Positions 44,262 to 53,708 are shown, counted from the stretch's first letter. The stretch: 64,000 nucleotides of DNA from Bacteroides stercoris ATCC 43183 (GCF_025147325.1 NZ_CP102262.1:1922001-1986000), one strand, 5' to 3'. Notes: generated by a model from the sequence alone, not told the origin. Translations and numbers: made by a program.

Positions 44262-44488
44262 AATATTTTAAAATTATAAAAGCAAATATATTAATATTTA
44301 TTTAATATATTTTAAATACATCTCTCTTTGATTTGCTGAATTAATTTATAAATTTGCAAATAAATCCAAATAAAAAAGAGCTTATGAAAAGAAATTATTG
44401 CTTATCATTAGTGTTGCTTGCATTGCTTGGGATGTCTGTGCCATATTCGGTTGTTGCTGCTGATAATGCGCTAAGTTCCCAAAGTACT
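44262..44488 (+). repeat. Right arm of the perfect 227-bp inverted repeat
   Basis: Exact reverse complement of 42513-42739. It contains the promoter, leader and first 35 codons of the intact susC. It abuts the IS directly, since the IS target duplication is its first 8 bases. Identity ends within the codons after QST, right after AGTACT. Confidence 0.98.
44327..44356 (+). promoter_or_regulatory. Bacteroides-type promoter of the second susC
   Basis: TTTG (44327-44330), 18 bases, TAAATTTG (44349-44356), the canonical spacing; the ATG is at 44384. The identical, leftward-facing copy sits in the left arm. The promoter lies inside the arm, so the IS insertion does not cut it from susC. Confidence 0.75.
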
Positions 44489-47400
44489 CAGCAAGCCAAA
44501 ACAATCACAGGTAAAGTAGTGGATGTTGCAGGCGAACCGATTATTGGAGCCAGTGTATTGGTGAAAGGTTCCAGTACAGGTTCTGTTACTGACATCGATG
44601 GAAAATTCTCGGTAGAAGCTCCAGTGGGTAGCACATTGGTAGTCTCATTTGTTGGATATGCTACGGAAGAAGTGAAGGTAGGAACGGCAAGCGACTATAC
44701 GGTTACCCTGAAAGATGATACCCAGTCATTGAGTGAAGTTGTTGTAACGGCTATGGGCATTAAGAAAGAGAAAAAGGCGTTAGGTTATTCTGTTTCGGAT
44801 ATTAATTCCAAAGAGTTAATGAAGAACAAGCAAACGAATGTGGTAAACTCTTTGGCTGGTAAAATCCCCGGTGTGAATATTACGCAGGCGGGTGGTGCTG
44901 CGGGTGCCGGTTCCAATATTGTAATTCGTGGCGGTAACTCTGCCAGCGAATCTCGTGATAACCAGCCCTTGTTTGTTGTAGACGGTATTATCTATGATAA
45001 CTCTACAGTAAATACCGGTAATTCCGGTACGGATGGCATGACGAAAACTGCAACTACTTTCAGCAACCGCGTAATGGATATTAACCCTGAAGACATTGAG
45101 AGCATGTCCGTGTTGAAAGGTGCTGCGGCTGCTGCGCTGTATGGCTCCCGTGCTGCTAATGGCGTTATTATCATTACGACCAAGAAAGGTGAAGAGGGTG
45201 CTGTAAGGGTGAATGTAAGCAGTAAATATACCTATTCATGGGCTAATAAATTACCGGAAGCTCAAAAACAGTATGGCCGTGGAGAATATAACACTTCTGG
45301 TGCTTTTATTGATAAGACGATGGATTCCTGGGGAGATCGGATTGATGGTATGGCTTATGATAATATAGATGATTTCTTTCAAGGAAGTAGTGTTTGGGAT
45401 AATAGTGTAAGTGTGTCCGGCGGTAGTAAGAACGGTTCTTTCTATTTATCCGGTTCCAATTATCATCAGTCCGGCATTATCCCTACAACTGGTTATGACA
45501 AGACGACTTTCCGCTTTAATGGTGAACAGAAATATGGCATCCTGACAGTAGGAGCCAATGTTTCTTATTCGCAGGCAAGTACTGATAAGACACTGACCAG
45601 TGCAGGTTTGTACGGACAGGGCGGTAACGGTGCAATGACCGCTGTTTACGGATGGCCTGTCGACGATCAGATGAGTCGCTATCTGAATGATGATGGTAGT
45701 AAATACCGCATATTGGAGGGTTTGCAGGATTTGGAGGATGATGTTGAAAATCCGTATTGGATTCTGAATAAAAATACTTTGACGGACGAAACATCCCGTT
45801 TTACGGGTGCAGTCAACGCAAGCCTCAAACTGACAGACTGGTGGGATGTTTCCGCACGTGCGGGTATTGATAAGTACACTACCAGTTCCAATACGCTTCG
45901 GCGTCCGGGTGGTGCGGTCAAGCAGATATATCAGAACGGTTATATGTCCAAAGGTGATGTGAATTACCAATACATTACTACGAATGTGATGTCTAACTTC
46001 CATAAGACTTTCGGTGATTTTGATTTGAATCTTCTGGTAGGTACTACTACAGAAGCTACGAAGACAACGAATAACACCCGTTGGGGATATAATTTTGTAA
46101 CGGAAGGGCTTTACAGTTTCAACAATATTATTAAAGCCAACCAGTATTTCAAAGAGAGTACGGTACGCAAACGCATGGTAGGCCTTTACGGTGAATTCCG
46201 TGCTTCGTACAAGAATCTTGTTTATCTGACAGTGACCGGACGTAACGACTGGTCTTCTACATTGCCGGTGAATAACCGTTCTTATTTTTATCCTTCCGTA
46301 AGCGGTTCGTTTGTGTTTACCGAACTGCTGCCGAAGAACAACGTACTTTCATTCGGTAAGATCCGCGGTTCATGGGCACGGGTAGGTAAAGATGCCGATG
46401 CCTATTCTTTGGGATACTATATGTGGCCGGTAGCTACGCTGAACGGTGGCAAATATGGTATGGGCAACAGTTGGACAGGCGGTAGTGTCGGTTTGAAACC
46501 TGAAATACAGGATTCTTATGAATTGGGTTTGGAAATGCGTTTCTTCAACGGACGTTTGGGCTTTGACTATACTTACTATCAAAGCAAGACGAAAGACCAG
46601 ATTTGTGCACCGCGTTTGGCACAGTCTACGGGATACATTTTCCTTACGCTGAATGGCGGTTCGGTAGAAAATAAGGGTATGGAGCTCTCGATTACAGGTA
46701 AACCTATTGTAACGAAAGACTTCCAATGGGAAACGACATTGAATCTTTCCGGTAACCGTGGACGATTGGGAGATTTTATCGACGGTGTGGATATTTTCTA
46801 TGTGACGGATGCGCAGGTCGGTGCAGCCAAAGCCGGTTCAATACCCAATGGCGGTTATTTTTTGGGATTGACGGGTAATAAGTATGAAACGGCTCAAGGG
46901 CCCGACGGCAAGATGTACAATGTTATCGACCCGTCTACAGGTTTGTATAAGGATACGCAAGTTGAAACCAATATTGTGGGTAACCGTGAACCGAAGCTGA
47001 TAGGTGGTTTTAATAATAGTTTCAGCTATAAGAATTTCAACCTTTCTTTCTTGTTCGATATCCGTCTGGGAGGTGACATCTATAATGGGACCGAATACTA
47101 TCTCGTGACGAAAGGATTGAGCACAAAGACAATAAACAGAGAATCCGTATCATTTACGGGTGTTGTCAATACGGGTACTGCTGCAAAACCGTCTTATGAA
47201 ACCAAAACAATTACCTATAATGCCAATGAAACTTATCAGGTTGGTAACTCTACCCGTTCCGGCAAGTATATGATTCAGGAGTATTATAAGAATTATGCCA
47301 AGAACGCCTATAACTTTATAACTGACACCAATTGGCTGCGTTTGCGTTCTATTTCCTTGTCCTACGATTTCAAGGATTTGTTGAAGAAACAAAATATAAT

Positions 47401-47581
47401 CAAGGGGCTGACTGCTACAATTACGGGAACTAATCTGTTTGTTTGGACAAACTACAAGGGTATGGATCCTGAAACATGCGTTTCAGGTTCCGGTACAGGT
47501 GGTTCCGGTTCTGCAGGTATCGACTATTGCGGTGTTCCGGCCACAGCCGGCATGTCGTTTGGCATTAATCTTACATTCTAA
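44384..47581 (+). CDS. SusC/RagA-family TonB-dependent outer-membrane transporter
   Basis: A 1065-residue SusC; the start ATG 44384 gives a good signal peptide (MKRNYCLSLVLLALLGMSVP). The mature part begins with CarboxypepD_reg-like TITGKVVDVAGEPIIGASVL and continues with plug motifs EVVVTAMGIKKEKKALGYSV, QPLFVVDGIIYDNS, SMSVLKGAAAAALYGSRAAN, and a barrel ending in MSFGINLTF. Unlike the first SusC in the window it has no STN domain, so it is not wired to a FecR/ECF pair. Its first 35 codons and promoter are part of the 227-bp inverted repeat. susD follows after 24 bp; no glycoside hydrolase is nearby, so cargo is unknown. Confidence 0.95.
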   Translation: MKRNYCLSLVLLALLGMSVPYSVVAADNALSSQSTQQAKTITGKVVDVAGEPIIGASVLVKGSSTGSVTDIDGKFSVEAPVGSTLVVSFVGYATEEVKVGTASDYTVTLKDDTQSLSEVVVTAMGIKKEKKALGYSVSDINSKELMKNKQTNVVNSLAGKIPGVNITQAGGAAGAGSNIVIRGGNSASESRDNQPLFVVDGIIYDNSTVNTGNSGTDGMTKTATTFSNRVMDINPEDIESMSVLKGAAAAALYGSRAANGVIIITTKKGEEGAVRVNVSSKYTYSWANKLPEAQKQYGRGEYNTSGAFIDKTMDSWGDRIDGMAYDNIDDFFQGSSVWDNSVSVSGGSKNGSFYLSGSNYHQSGIIPTTGYDKTTFRFNGEQKYGILTVGANVSYSQASTDKTLTSAGLYGQGGNGAMTAVYGWPVDDQMSRYLNDDGSKYRILEGLQDLEDDVENPYWILNKNTLTDETSRFTGAVNASLKLTDWWDVSARAGIDKYTTSSNTLRRPGGAVKQIYQNGYMSKGDVNYQYITTNVMSNFHKTFGDFDLNLLVGTTTEATKTTNNTRWGYNFVTEGLYSFNNIIKANQYFKESTVRKRMVGLYGEFRASYKNLVYLTVTGRNDWSSTLPVNNRSYFYPSVSGSFVFTELLPKNNVLSFGKIRGSWARVGKDADAYSLGYYMWPVATLNGGKYGMGNSWTGGSVGLKPEIQDSYELGLEMRFFNGRLGFDYTYYQSKTKDQICAPRLAQSTGYIFLTLNGGSVENKGMELSITGKPIVTKDFQWETTLNLSGNRGRLGDFIDGVDIFYVTDAQVGAAKAGSIPNGGYFLGLTGNKYETAQGPDGKMYNVIDPSTGLYKDTQVETNIVGNREPKLIGGFNNSFSYKNFNLSFLFDIRLGGDIYNGTEYYLVTKGLSTKTINRESVSFTGVVNTGTAAKPSYETKTITYNANETYQVGNSTRSGKYMIQEYYKNYAKNAYNFITDTNWLRLRSISLSYDFKDLLKKQNIIKGLTATITGTNLFVWTNYKGMDPETCVSGSGTGGSGSAGIDYCGVPATAGMSFGINLTF

Positions 47582-47605
47582 TAACAGATTTAAAAAGATA
47601 AGAGT

Positions 47606-49576
47606 ATGAAGAAACTAATACATATTGCACTTGGCTTGGCGCTTGTGTTCGGCATGTCTTCTTGCGAGGACTACCTGGATGTGAATACAGATCCGGATAA
47701 TCCGGTTTCCGAAACCGTATCACCGCAGCTTCGCCTGCCGTGGATACAGAACTATTATGCTTACGCATGGGGTACAGCCAGTATGCGTACCAATACGATT
47801 GCCGGTATCATGACACAGACTGGCGGCACGGCTGCTAACAGCCTCTTGTCATCATGGAATCCTGCCCAAAGTTCATGTACCACTATTTATCAGAATTTTT
47901 ATCTGGGTGCAGGTGTAAATATCGATCCTTTGATAGAGAAGGCGGAAGCGGAAGGAGCTTATCATTATGAAGGTGCAGCTTATTGCATTAAGGCGATGGG
48001 ATTTATGATGATGCTCGACTTGCATGGCGAGCTGCCTGTTCAGGAAGCGTTTACCGGTAAGACCAATCCGGCCTATGATGACGGTAAAACCATGTATGAA
48101 CTCTGTATGGGGTATCTGGACAAAGCTATCGAGAATTTTGGCAAGCAGCAGAACACTACGGCTCCCGCATTGAGTGCAGGCGATTTATGGAATGGCGGAG
48201 AGGTTTCCAGGTGGCTGAAATTATGTTACGGTCTGAAAGCCCGTTATTTGCTGAAATTATCCAAGAAAGAGGATTTGTATGATCCGGAGGCTATTTTGAC
48301 GGCATTGAACTCTGCTCCTCAATCGAATGATGACAACACCATTATGAAACATTATAATGTGGAAGGGGATGAGGTTAATTTTACGGTGAGCGACCCTTAT
48401 CAGGCTTCCGTTATTTGGGATTGTACCGGATATGGTTCGACACAACGTCTGACGCGCTGGTATGTTAATCTGTTGACTAATGAATTTACAGGCGGTTCGG
48501 GTGTGAAAGACCCTCGTTTGTCAAAGCTTGTTCCTGCCATGATGACAAATGTGAAACTGAATGCTGATGGTAAAATAACGGCTAATGAATGGATTCGTGA
48601 TGCCGGGGTGGATGTGATACATTCCACTACACGCGCAGAAGGCGGTCCGGTAGCTGCTTTGTTTGTAACGGGTGGAGAAACCGGTTATAATAAGGAAAAA
48701 GGCGGATTTATGATAACTTATGATTTATCCAAAGCGGATAATGAAACAAAGACGAAATTTATTGCTGATGCTCAGGCCATACACCAGACAACGGTCGACG
48801 GCAACAATGTGACCGTGCTTTATCAAAAGGGGGCTGCATATTGCAATAATAAGGATTATAAGCGTGCAGGTGATACTATTTATGTAAATTTACGTTCTAA
48901 CGGTATGGCCAATAGCGGGCGAAACACTACGGATATGTATTACTATACCGATGCGAAATCAGACTATGTGGGCGGTACGGGTACATTCTATGCACGTCCT
49001 AATTCAGATTCCGATATTCTTACTTATTCGGAAATGTGCTTTATCAAGGCGGAAGTCCTTTTCCGCAAAGGAGATACCGATGGTGCATTGGATGCCTATC
49101 AAAAAGGCATAAAGGCAAACTTTGACCGTATGCAGGCTAAATTGAAATCATGGGAAGCCGAAGGAACAAAGAATCCGGATCAGAAGCCGATGGATGAAGG
49201 TGAAATCAGTACTTATATGGCAAGTTCTTCCGTATGTCAGAATGCTGCTAGTCTGACCTTGTTCGAGATTATGCGTCAGAAGATTATCGCATTGGGTATC
49301 AATACCGAAAATTGGAATGATATGCGCCGTTTGGATTATGACTATGTGGATTACGACCGTCCGCAGGATTTCACGGCTGTCAGCAAGATTGTAGGTACTT
49401 CTAAGAATGAGCCTACTTATTGGTTCCGTCGTTTCAGCCAGAGTACTCATGAGAGCAACTATAATCTGACTCAGCTAAAGGCATCCAACAAACAAGCCAT
49501 GACAGACCCGATTTGGTCGTGTCCGGTTTGGTGGGATTGTGCAACAGATAATGAGTATTACGGTTACATTAAGTAG
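47606..49576 (+). CDS. SusD-like surface lipoprotein
   Basis: A 656-residue lipoprotein, longer than classic SusD and closer to the SusD/RagB-like_2 type. A lipobox GMSSC (lipidated Cys20) is followed by acidic EDYLDVNTDPDNP, a typical surface-export start. YCIKAMGFMMMLDLHGELPV and KTMYELCMGYLDKAIENFGK are TPR-like helices of the family, and TYSEMCFIKAEVLFRKGDTD with EIMRQKIIALGINTENWNDM near the end are also characteristic. It forms the lid on the SusC encoded 24 bp upstream. The ligand is unknown. Confidence 0.92.
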   Translation: MKKLIHIALGLALVFGMSSCEDYLDVNTDPDNPVSETVSPQLRLPWIQNYYAYAWGTASMRTNTIAGIMTQTGGTAANSLLSSWNPAQSSCTTIYQNFYLGAGVNIDPLIEKAEAEGAYHYEGAAYCIKAMGFMMMLDLHGELPVQEAFTGKTNPAYDDGKTMYELCMGYLDKAIENFGKQQNTTAPALSAGDLWNGGEVSRWLKLCYGLKARYLLKLSKKEDLYDPEAILTALNSAPQSNDDNTIMKHYNVEGDEVNFTVSDPYQASVIWDCTGYGSTQRLTRWYVNLLTNEFTGGSGVKDPRLSKLVPAMMTNVKLNADGKITANEWIRDAGVDVIHSTTRAEGGPVAALFVTGGETGYNKEKGGFMITYDLSKADNETKTKFIADAQAIHQTTVDGNNVTVLYQKGAAYCNNKDYKRAGDTIYVNLRSNGMANSGRNTTDMYYYTDAKSDYVGGTGTFYARPNSDSDILTYSEMCFIKAEVLFRKGDTDGALDAYQKGIKANFDRMQAKLKSWEAEGTKNPDQKPMDEGEISTYMASSSVCQNAASLTLFEIMRQKIIALGINTENWNDMRRLDYDYVDYDRPQDFTAVSKIVGTSKNEPTYWFRRFSQSTHESNYNLTQLKASNKQAMTDPIWSCPVWWDCATDNEYYGYIK

Positions 49577-49650
49577 GTCATAACCTTATTAGTTTATAGA
49601 ATGTTAATTTAAATATCTTAAAATCTTGATGCACATATTATTTCATTGAT

Positions 49651-49770
49651 TATCTTTGCACTCGAAATATGGATTTATAAGATATGTTAAAATATTGGAG
49701 ACCTAAACAGTCTTCATTCATAGATGATGATTGGAACAGTCGGTTCGTGAGAATCGGCTGTTTTTTGTTG
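49651..49770 (+). ncRNA. Candidate small transcript between susD and the DUF3805-like gene
   Basis: TATCTTTG at 49651-49658 is a -7 box (a CTTG lies 22 bases upstream), and a terminator closes the unit: AACAGTCGGTTC, GTGA, GAATCGGCTGTT (49735-49762, with two G-T pairs) followed by a T run. A transcript of about 105 nt would result. A 37-codon ORF (ATG 49684, stop ending 49797) runs through and past the terminator and is less plausible. A second promoter for the next gene lies just after. Confidence 0.45.
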
Positions 49771-49776
49771 GGTTTG

Positions 49777-49808
49777 TTTGCATATCAACAGCGGTAATGT
49801 TACTTTTG
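49777..49808 (+). promoter_or_regulatory. Bacteroides-type promoter of the DUF3805-like gene
   Basis: TTTG (49777-49780), 20 bases, TACTTTTG (49801-49808), followed by the ATG at 49838. It sits right behind the preceding terminator. Confidence 0.7.
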
Positions 49809-49837
49809 CAAGAAAGAACCCATTTAGTCAATGAAGT

Positions 49838-50647
49838 ATGAAACAAGGTAAGAAATACATTTCTCCGGGAGCATGGTTCTCTATGGTTTATCCGGCAGAC
49901 TGGAATGAATTTGAAGACGGGGAAGGCTCTTTCCTGTTTTATAATCCTAACGAGTGGACCGGTAATTTCCGTATATCGGCTTATAAGGGAGATACTGCAT
50001 ACGGCAGGGAATCTGTTAAGCAGGAACTCAAAGAGAATACTTCGGCCACACTTGTGAAAATAGGTCGTCTGGATTGTGCGTACAGTAAGGAGATGTTTGA
50101 GGAAGAAGGAACATACTACACTTCCCATCTCTGGATAGCTGGGATAGACGATGTTGCTTTTGAATGCTCGTTTACGGTGCGTAAGGGAGAGCCGGTGGCA
50201 GAGGCCGAAAGCATCATAGCTTCATTGGAAGTCCGTCGGGCCGGCCAAAAATATCCGGCAGAGATAATTCCGGTGCGCCTATCGGAAATTTACCGGATAA
50301 ACGAAGCATACGAGTGGGTATGTACCACTGTAAAAGAGCAGTTGAAGAAAGACTTCCAGGGACAGGAAGAAGATATAGCCAATATGCAGCAGGTCATAGA
50401 CAGCGGCAGCATAGGCGCCAAGAAAAAAGAGGTATGGTTGTCGCTGGGTATTACGCTTTGTGTGATTTTGGCTAATGAAGTAGACGGTTTGGAATGGCGT
50501 ACGCTCATCGACGGCAATCGTGAAGCCCCTGTTCTGACGAGTGTTGCGGGCAATACCGTGATAGACCCGATGAAATTGGTATGGAGCAAAGTCAAAGCCG
50601 GAGAGCCCTGCAATCTTGCAGAGGTTTACCGGAATTTACTTTCATGA
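49838..50647 (+). CDS. DUF3805/DUF3806-like protein of unknown function
   Basis: A 269-residue soluble protein without a signal peptide. The first 140 residues (GAWFSMVYPADWNEFEDGEG, then FLFYNPNEWTGNFRISAYKG) look like a PsbP/DUF1795-like or DUF3805 alpha-beta domain. The last 120 (AYEWVCTTVKEQLKKDF, then LSLGITLCVILANEVDGLEW) resemble DUF3806. I recall these two domains occurring together in Bacteroides proteins, but function is not established. It has its own promoter and stands between susD and an ABC-F gene. Confidence 0.65.
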   Translation: MKQGKKYISPGAWFSMVYPADWNEFEDGEGSFLFYNPNEWTGNFRISAYKGDTAYGRESVKQELKENTSATLVKIGRLDCAYSKEMFEEEGTYYTSHLWIAGIDDVAFECSFTVRKGEPVAEAESIIASLEVRRAGQKYPAEIIPVRLSEIYRINEAYEWVCTTVKEQLKKDFQGQEEDIANMQQVIDSGSIGAKKKEVWLSLGITLCVILANEVDGLEWRTLIDGNREAPVLTSVAGNTVIDPMKLVWSKVKAGEPCNLAEVYRNLLS

Positions 50648-50725
50648 CAAGCCATTGCCCGATTCATATTGCCGTCTGCATGGCAATTTCTCAATTTTAA
50701 TTCTCAACTCTCAATTTAATAAGTT

Positions 50726-52615
50726 TTGGCAGCAGTAAATTCAATCCTTCAAGTGGAAAACCTGACTAAGTCGTTTGGCGACCTGGTACTATTCGAGAAT
50801 ATATCCTTTGGTTTGTCCGAAGGGCAACGGGTGGGGCTTATTGCCAAGAATGGCAGCGGCAAGTCCACACTGCTTAATATCCTTTCCGGAAAAGAAGGCT
50901 ATGACGGCGGTACAATCTCTTTCAGACGTGATATACGTGTCGGCTATCTGGAACAAGACCCTCAATATCCGGAAGAGCTGACTGTGTTGGAAGCATGTTT
51001 TCATCATGGCAACAGTACCGTAGAGCTGATAAAGGAGTATGAACGTTGCATGGAGACGGAAGGGCATCCCGGTTTGGATGAAATTCTGGTGCGCATGGAC
51101 CATGAGAAGGCCTGGGAGTATGAGCAGAAAGCCAAACAAATTCTTTCTCAACTCAAAATCCGCGATTTCAATCAGCAGGTGAAGTCTCTGTCCGGCGGAC
51201 AATTGAAACGTGTGGCGCTTGCCAATACGCTTATCACCGAACCCGATCTCCTTATATTGGATGAGCCTACCAACCACCTCGACCTTGATATGACCGAATG
51301 GCTGGAAGATTATCTGCGCCGTACCAACCTCACTCTGCTGATGGTGACGCACGACCGCTACTTCCTCGACCGCGTCTGCTCGGAGATAATCGAGATAGAC
51401 AATCGCCGTATATACCAGTACAAGGGCAATTACAGCTATTATCTGGAAAAACGCGAAGAGCGCATCGAAGCCAAGACCGTAGAGATAGAACGCGCCAATA
51501 ACCTGTATCGTACGGAGCTTGAATGGATGCGGCGTATGCCGCAAGCCAGAGGGCATAAGGCACGTTACCGGGAAGATGCTTTTTATGAATTGGAGAAGGT
51601 AGCCAAGCAACGTTTCAATAACGATAATGTAAAGCTGGATGTAAAGGCATCCTATATTGGCAGCAAGATATTCGAGGCAGACCACCTCTATAAGTCCTTT
51701 GGCGACTTGAAGATACTGGATGATTTCTCCTACATCTTCGCCCGCTATGAGAAGATGGGCATCGTGGGGAATAACGGTACGGGAAAGTCCACCTTCATCA
51801 AGATACTGATGGGACAGGAGTTGGCGGATAGTGGTACGCTGGACATCGGCGAAACCGTCCGTTTCGGCTATTATTCGCAGGAGGGTTTGCAGTTTGACGA
51901 GCAGATGAAAGTCATCGATGTGGTGCAGGACATTGCGGAAGTGATAGAGCTGGGTAACGGCAAGCGTCTGACGGCATCGCAGTTTTTGCAACATTTCCTC
52001 TTTACGCCTGAAACGCAGCACAGCTATGTCTATAAGCTGAGCGGTGGCGAGCGCCGCCGTCTCTATCTGTGTACGGTGCTGATGCGCAATCCTAATTTCC
52101 TGGTTCTGGACGAGCCTACCAACGACCTGGACATCGTTACGCTGAACGTATTGGAAGAGTACTTGCAGAACTTCAAGGGATGTGTGATTGTGGTGAGCCA
52201 CGATCGCTACTTCATGGATAAGGTGGTGGACCACTTGCTGGTGTTTAACGGGCAGGGAGACATCCGCGATTTCCCCGGCAACTATACGCAGTATCGCGAT
52301 TGGAAAGATGTGAAAGCCGCCCAAGAGAAGGAAAAGGAAAAAGAAGCGGCTAAAACTCAGGAAGAAAAGACTGCGAAAGTGCGTCTGAATGAAAAGCGCC
52401 GTATGTCTTTCAAGGAGAAGCGCGAATTTGAACAACTCGAACAGGAGATTGCGGCATTGGAAGCCGAAAAGCAATCCATTGAAGAGGCGTTGTGCAGCGG
52501 TGCGCTATCCGTAGAGGAATTGACGGAGAAGTCAAAACGCTTGCCGGAACTGACGGACTTGATTGATGAAAAGACCATGCGCTGGCTGGAACTGAGCGAG
52601 ATAGAGTCGAACTGA
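50726..52615 (+). CDS. ABC-F family ATPase (Uup-like)
   Basis: A 629-residue protein with two ABC domains and no membrane segment; the start is TTG 50726 (MAAVNSILQVENLTKSFGDL), as no ATG fits before the first Walker motif. Domain 1 has GLIAKNGSGKSTLLNIL, signature SLSGGQLKRVALANTL and LLILDEPTNHLDLDM. The ABC-F linker follows (YLEKREERIEAKTVEIERAN). Domain 2 has GIVGNNGTGKSTFIKIL, KLSGGERRRLYLCTVL and LVLDEPTNDLDI. A C-terminal coiled coil (REFEQLEQEIAALEAEKQSI) is typical of Uup. ABC-F proteins act on the ribosome or, for Uup, on branched DNA; antibiotic protection is possible but not indicated by context. Confidence 0.92.
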   Translation: MAAVNSILQVENLTKSFGDLVLFENISFGLSEGQRVGLIAKNGSGKSTLLNILSGKEGYDGGTISFRRDIRVGYLEQDPQYPEELTVLEACFHHGNSTVELIKEYERCMETEGHPGLDEILVRMDHEKAWEYEQKAKQILSQLKIRDFNQQVKSLSGGQLKRVALANTLITEPDLLILDEPTNHLDLDMTEWLEDYLRRTNLTLLMVTHDRYFLDRVCSEIIEIDNRRIYQYKGNYSYYLEKREERIEAKTVEIERANNLYRTELEWMRRMPQARGHKARYREDAFYELEKVAKQRFNNDNVKLDVKASYIGSKIFEADHLYKSFGDLKILDDFSYIFARYEKMGIVGNNGTGKSTFIKILMGQELADSGTLDIGETVRFGYYSQEGLQFDEQMKVIDVVQDIAEVIELGNGKRLTASQFLQHFLFTPETQHSYVYKLSGGERRRLYLCTVLMRNPNFLVLDEPTNDLDIVTLNVLEEYLQNFKGCVIVVSHDRYFMDKVVDHLLVFNGQGDIRDFPGNYTQYRDWKDVKAAQEKEKEKEAAKTQEEKTAKVRLNEKRRMSFKEKREFEQLEQEIAALEAEKQSIEEALCSGALSVEELTEKSKRLPELTDLIDEKTMRWLELSEIESN

Positions 52616-52686
52616 GAACTAGCTCCGGTTTTTATCGGCAGACTGATGAGGCGCCGGAATTAAGAATCTAACTAAAATATACGAGA

Positions 52687-53538
52687 ATGAGCAGAAGCAA
52701 GAATCTGACGAACTATCATAGTCACAGCCTGTATTGTGACGGACGTGCCAGCATGGAAGATTTCGTGCGGTTTGCCTTGAGCGAGGGATTTACTTCGTAT
52801 GGCTTTTCATCCCATGCCCCGTTGCCTTTTTCTACGGCATGGACTATGGAGTGGGACCGTATGAACGACTATCAGGCCGAATTTCATCGGATAAAGGAAA
52901 AGTATGCCGGAAAGATAGAACTTTATCTCGGCTTGGAAATAGATTATTTAAATGAAGAGAGCAATCCGTCTGCTGCCCGTTTTCGTGAACTGCCGCTGGA
53001 TTATCGCATCGGTTCCGTGCACATGCTGTATAATGAACGGGGCGAAGTGGTGGATGTGGATGTTCCGGCCGATGTTTTCAGGCAGATAGTAGATAAGCAG
53101 TTTGGCGGCGACTTGGAGCAGGTGGTGCGCTTGTACTACGGACGGTTGAGGCGTATGCTGGAGTTGGGCGGGTTCGATGTAGTGGGACATGCGGACAAGA
53201 TGCACTATAATGCTGCTTGCTATCGTCCCGGTCTGCTCGACGAGGTTTGGTATGATACGCTCGTGAAAGAGTATTTTGAAGACATTGCCGCACGAGGCTA
53301 TCAGGTGGAAATCAATACCAAGTCTTACCATGATTTGGGCACTTTCTATCCCAACGGACGTTATTTCCCGTTATTGCGTGGTTTGGGTATCCGCGTTCAG
53401 GTCAATAGCGACTCTCACTATCCGGAGCGGATTAACAGCGGTCGCCCGGAAGCATTGCGGGCATTAAAGCAGGCAGGGTATGAAACTGTGATGGAGATGT
53501 ACAACGGGGTATGGCAGGAGATGCCGATAGTATTATAA
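52687..53538 (+). CDS. PHP-family histidinol-phosphatase (HisJ/HisK-like)
   Basis: A 283-residue PHP-domain phosphatase. Metal-binding motifs are YHSHSLYCDGRASMEDFVRF, YGFSSHAPLPF, LYLGLEIDYL, DYRIGSVHML, DVVGHADKMHYN, and near the end VNSDSHYPERI. These fit the HisK family that dephosphorylates histidinol phosphate in Firmicutes. The genome also has a bifunctional HisB with a HAD histidinol-phosphatase domain at 13395, so this enzyme is either redundant or acts on another phosphate ester. It follows the ABC-F gene by 71 bp and seems to end the transcription unit. Confidence 0.8.
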   Translation: MSRSKNLTNYHSHSLYCDGRASMEDFVRFALSEGFTSYGFSSHAPLPFSTAWTMEWDRMNDYQAEFHRIKEKYAGKIELYLGLEIDYLNEESNPSAARFRELPLDYRIGSVHMLYNERGEVVDVDVPADVFRQIVDKQFGGDLEQVVRLYYGRLRRMLELGGFDVVGHADKMHYNAACYRPGLLDEVWYDTLVKEYFEDIAARGYQVEINTKSYHDLGTFYPNGRYFPLLRGLGIRVQVNSDSHYPERINSGRPEALRALKQAGYETVMEMYNGVWQEMPIVL

Positions 53539-53602
53539 GAATCCTGTAAAACAGAAACCCGGTAGTTTGTTCCTCAAAAATTGTATTAAGACGTGCACCT
53601 AA

Positions 53603-53658
53603 TGCTCTTTTTAGGCAGGGATTACACAGATTTCGATTTCCCGTGCCTAAAAAAAGCA
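53603..53658. terminator. Inverted repeat between the PHP gene and trx genes
   Basis: TGCTCTTTTTAGGCAGGG (53603-53620) pairs largely with CCCGTGCCTAAAAAAAGCA (53640-53658). The stem has T runs on one side and A runs on the other, so it may serve both convergent units. Confidence 0.6.
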
Positions 53659-53708
53659 CACAGTGAGCATTCTCTATTTGGGCATATTCTCTTTACTTGT
53701 ATATGCTG

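Noticed and set aside
50789..52474. 561-codon ORF opposite the ABC-F gene
   Set aside because: It is a shadow of the plus-strand ABC-F ATPase, which has all family motifs.
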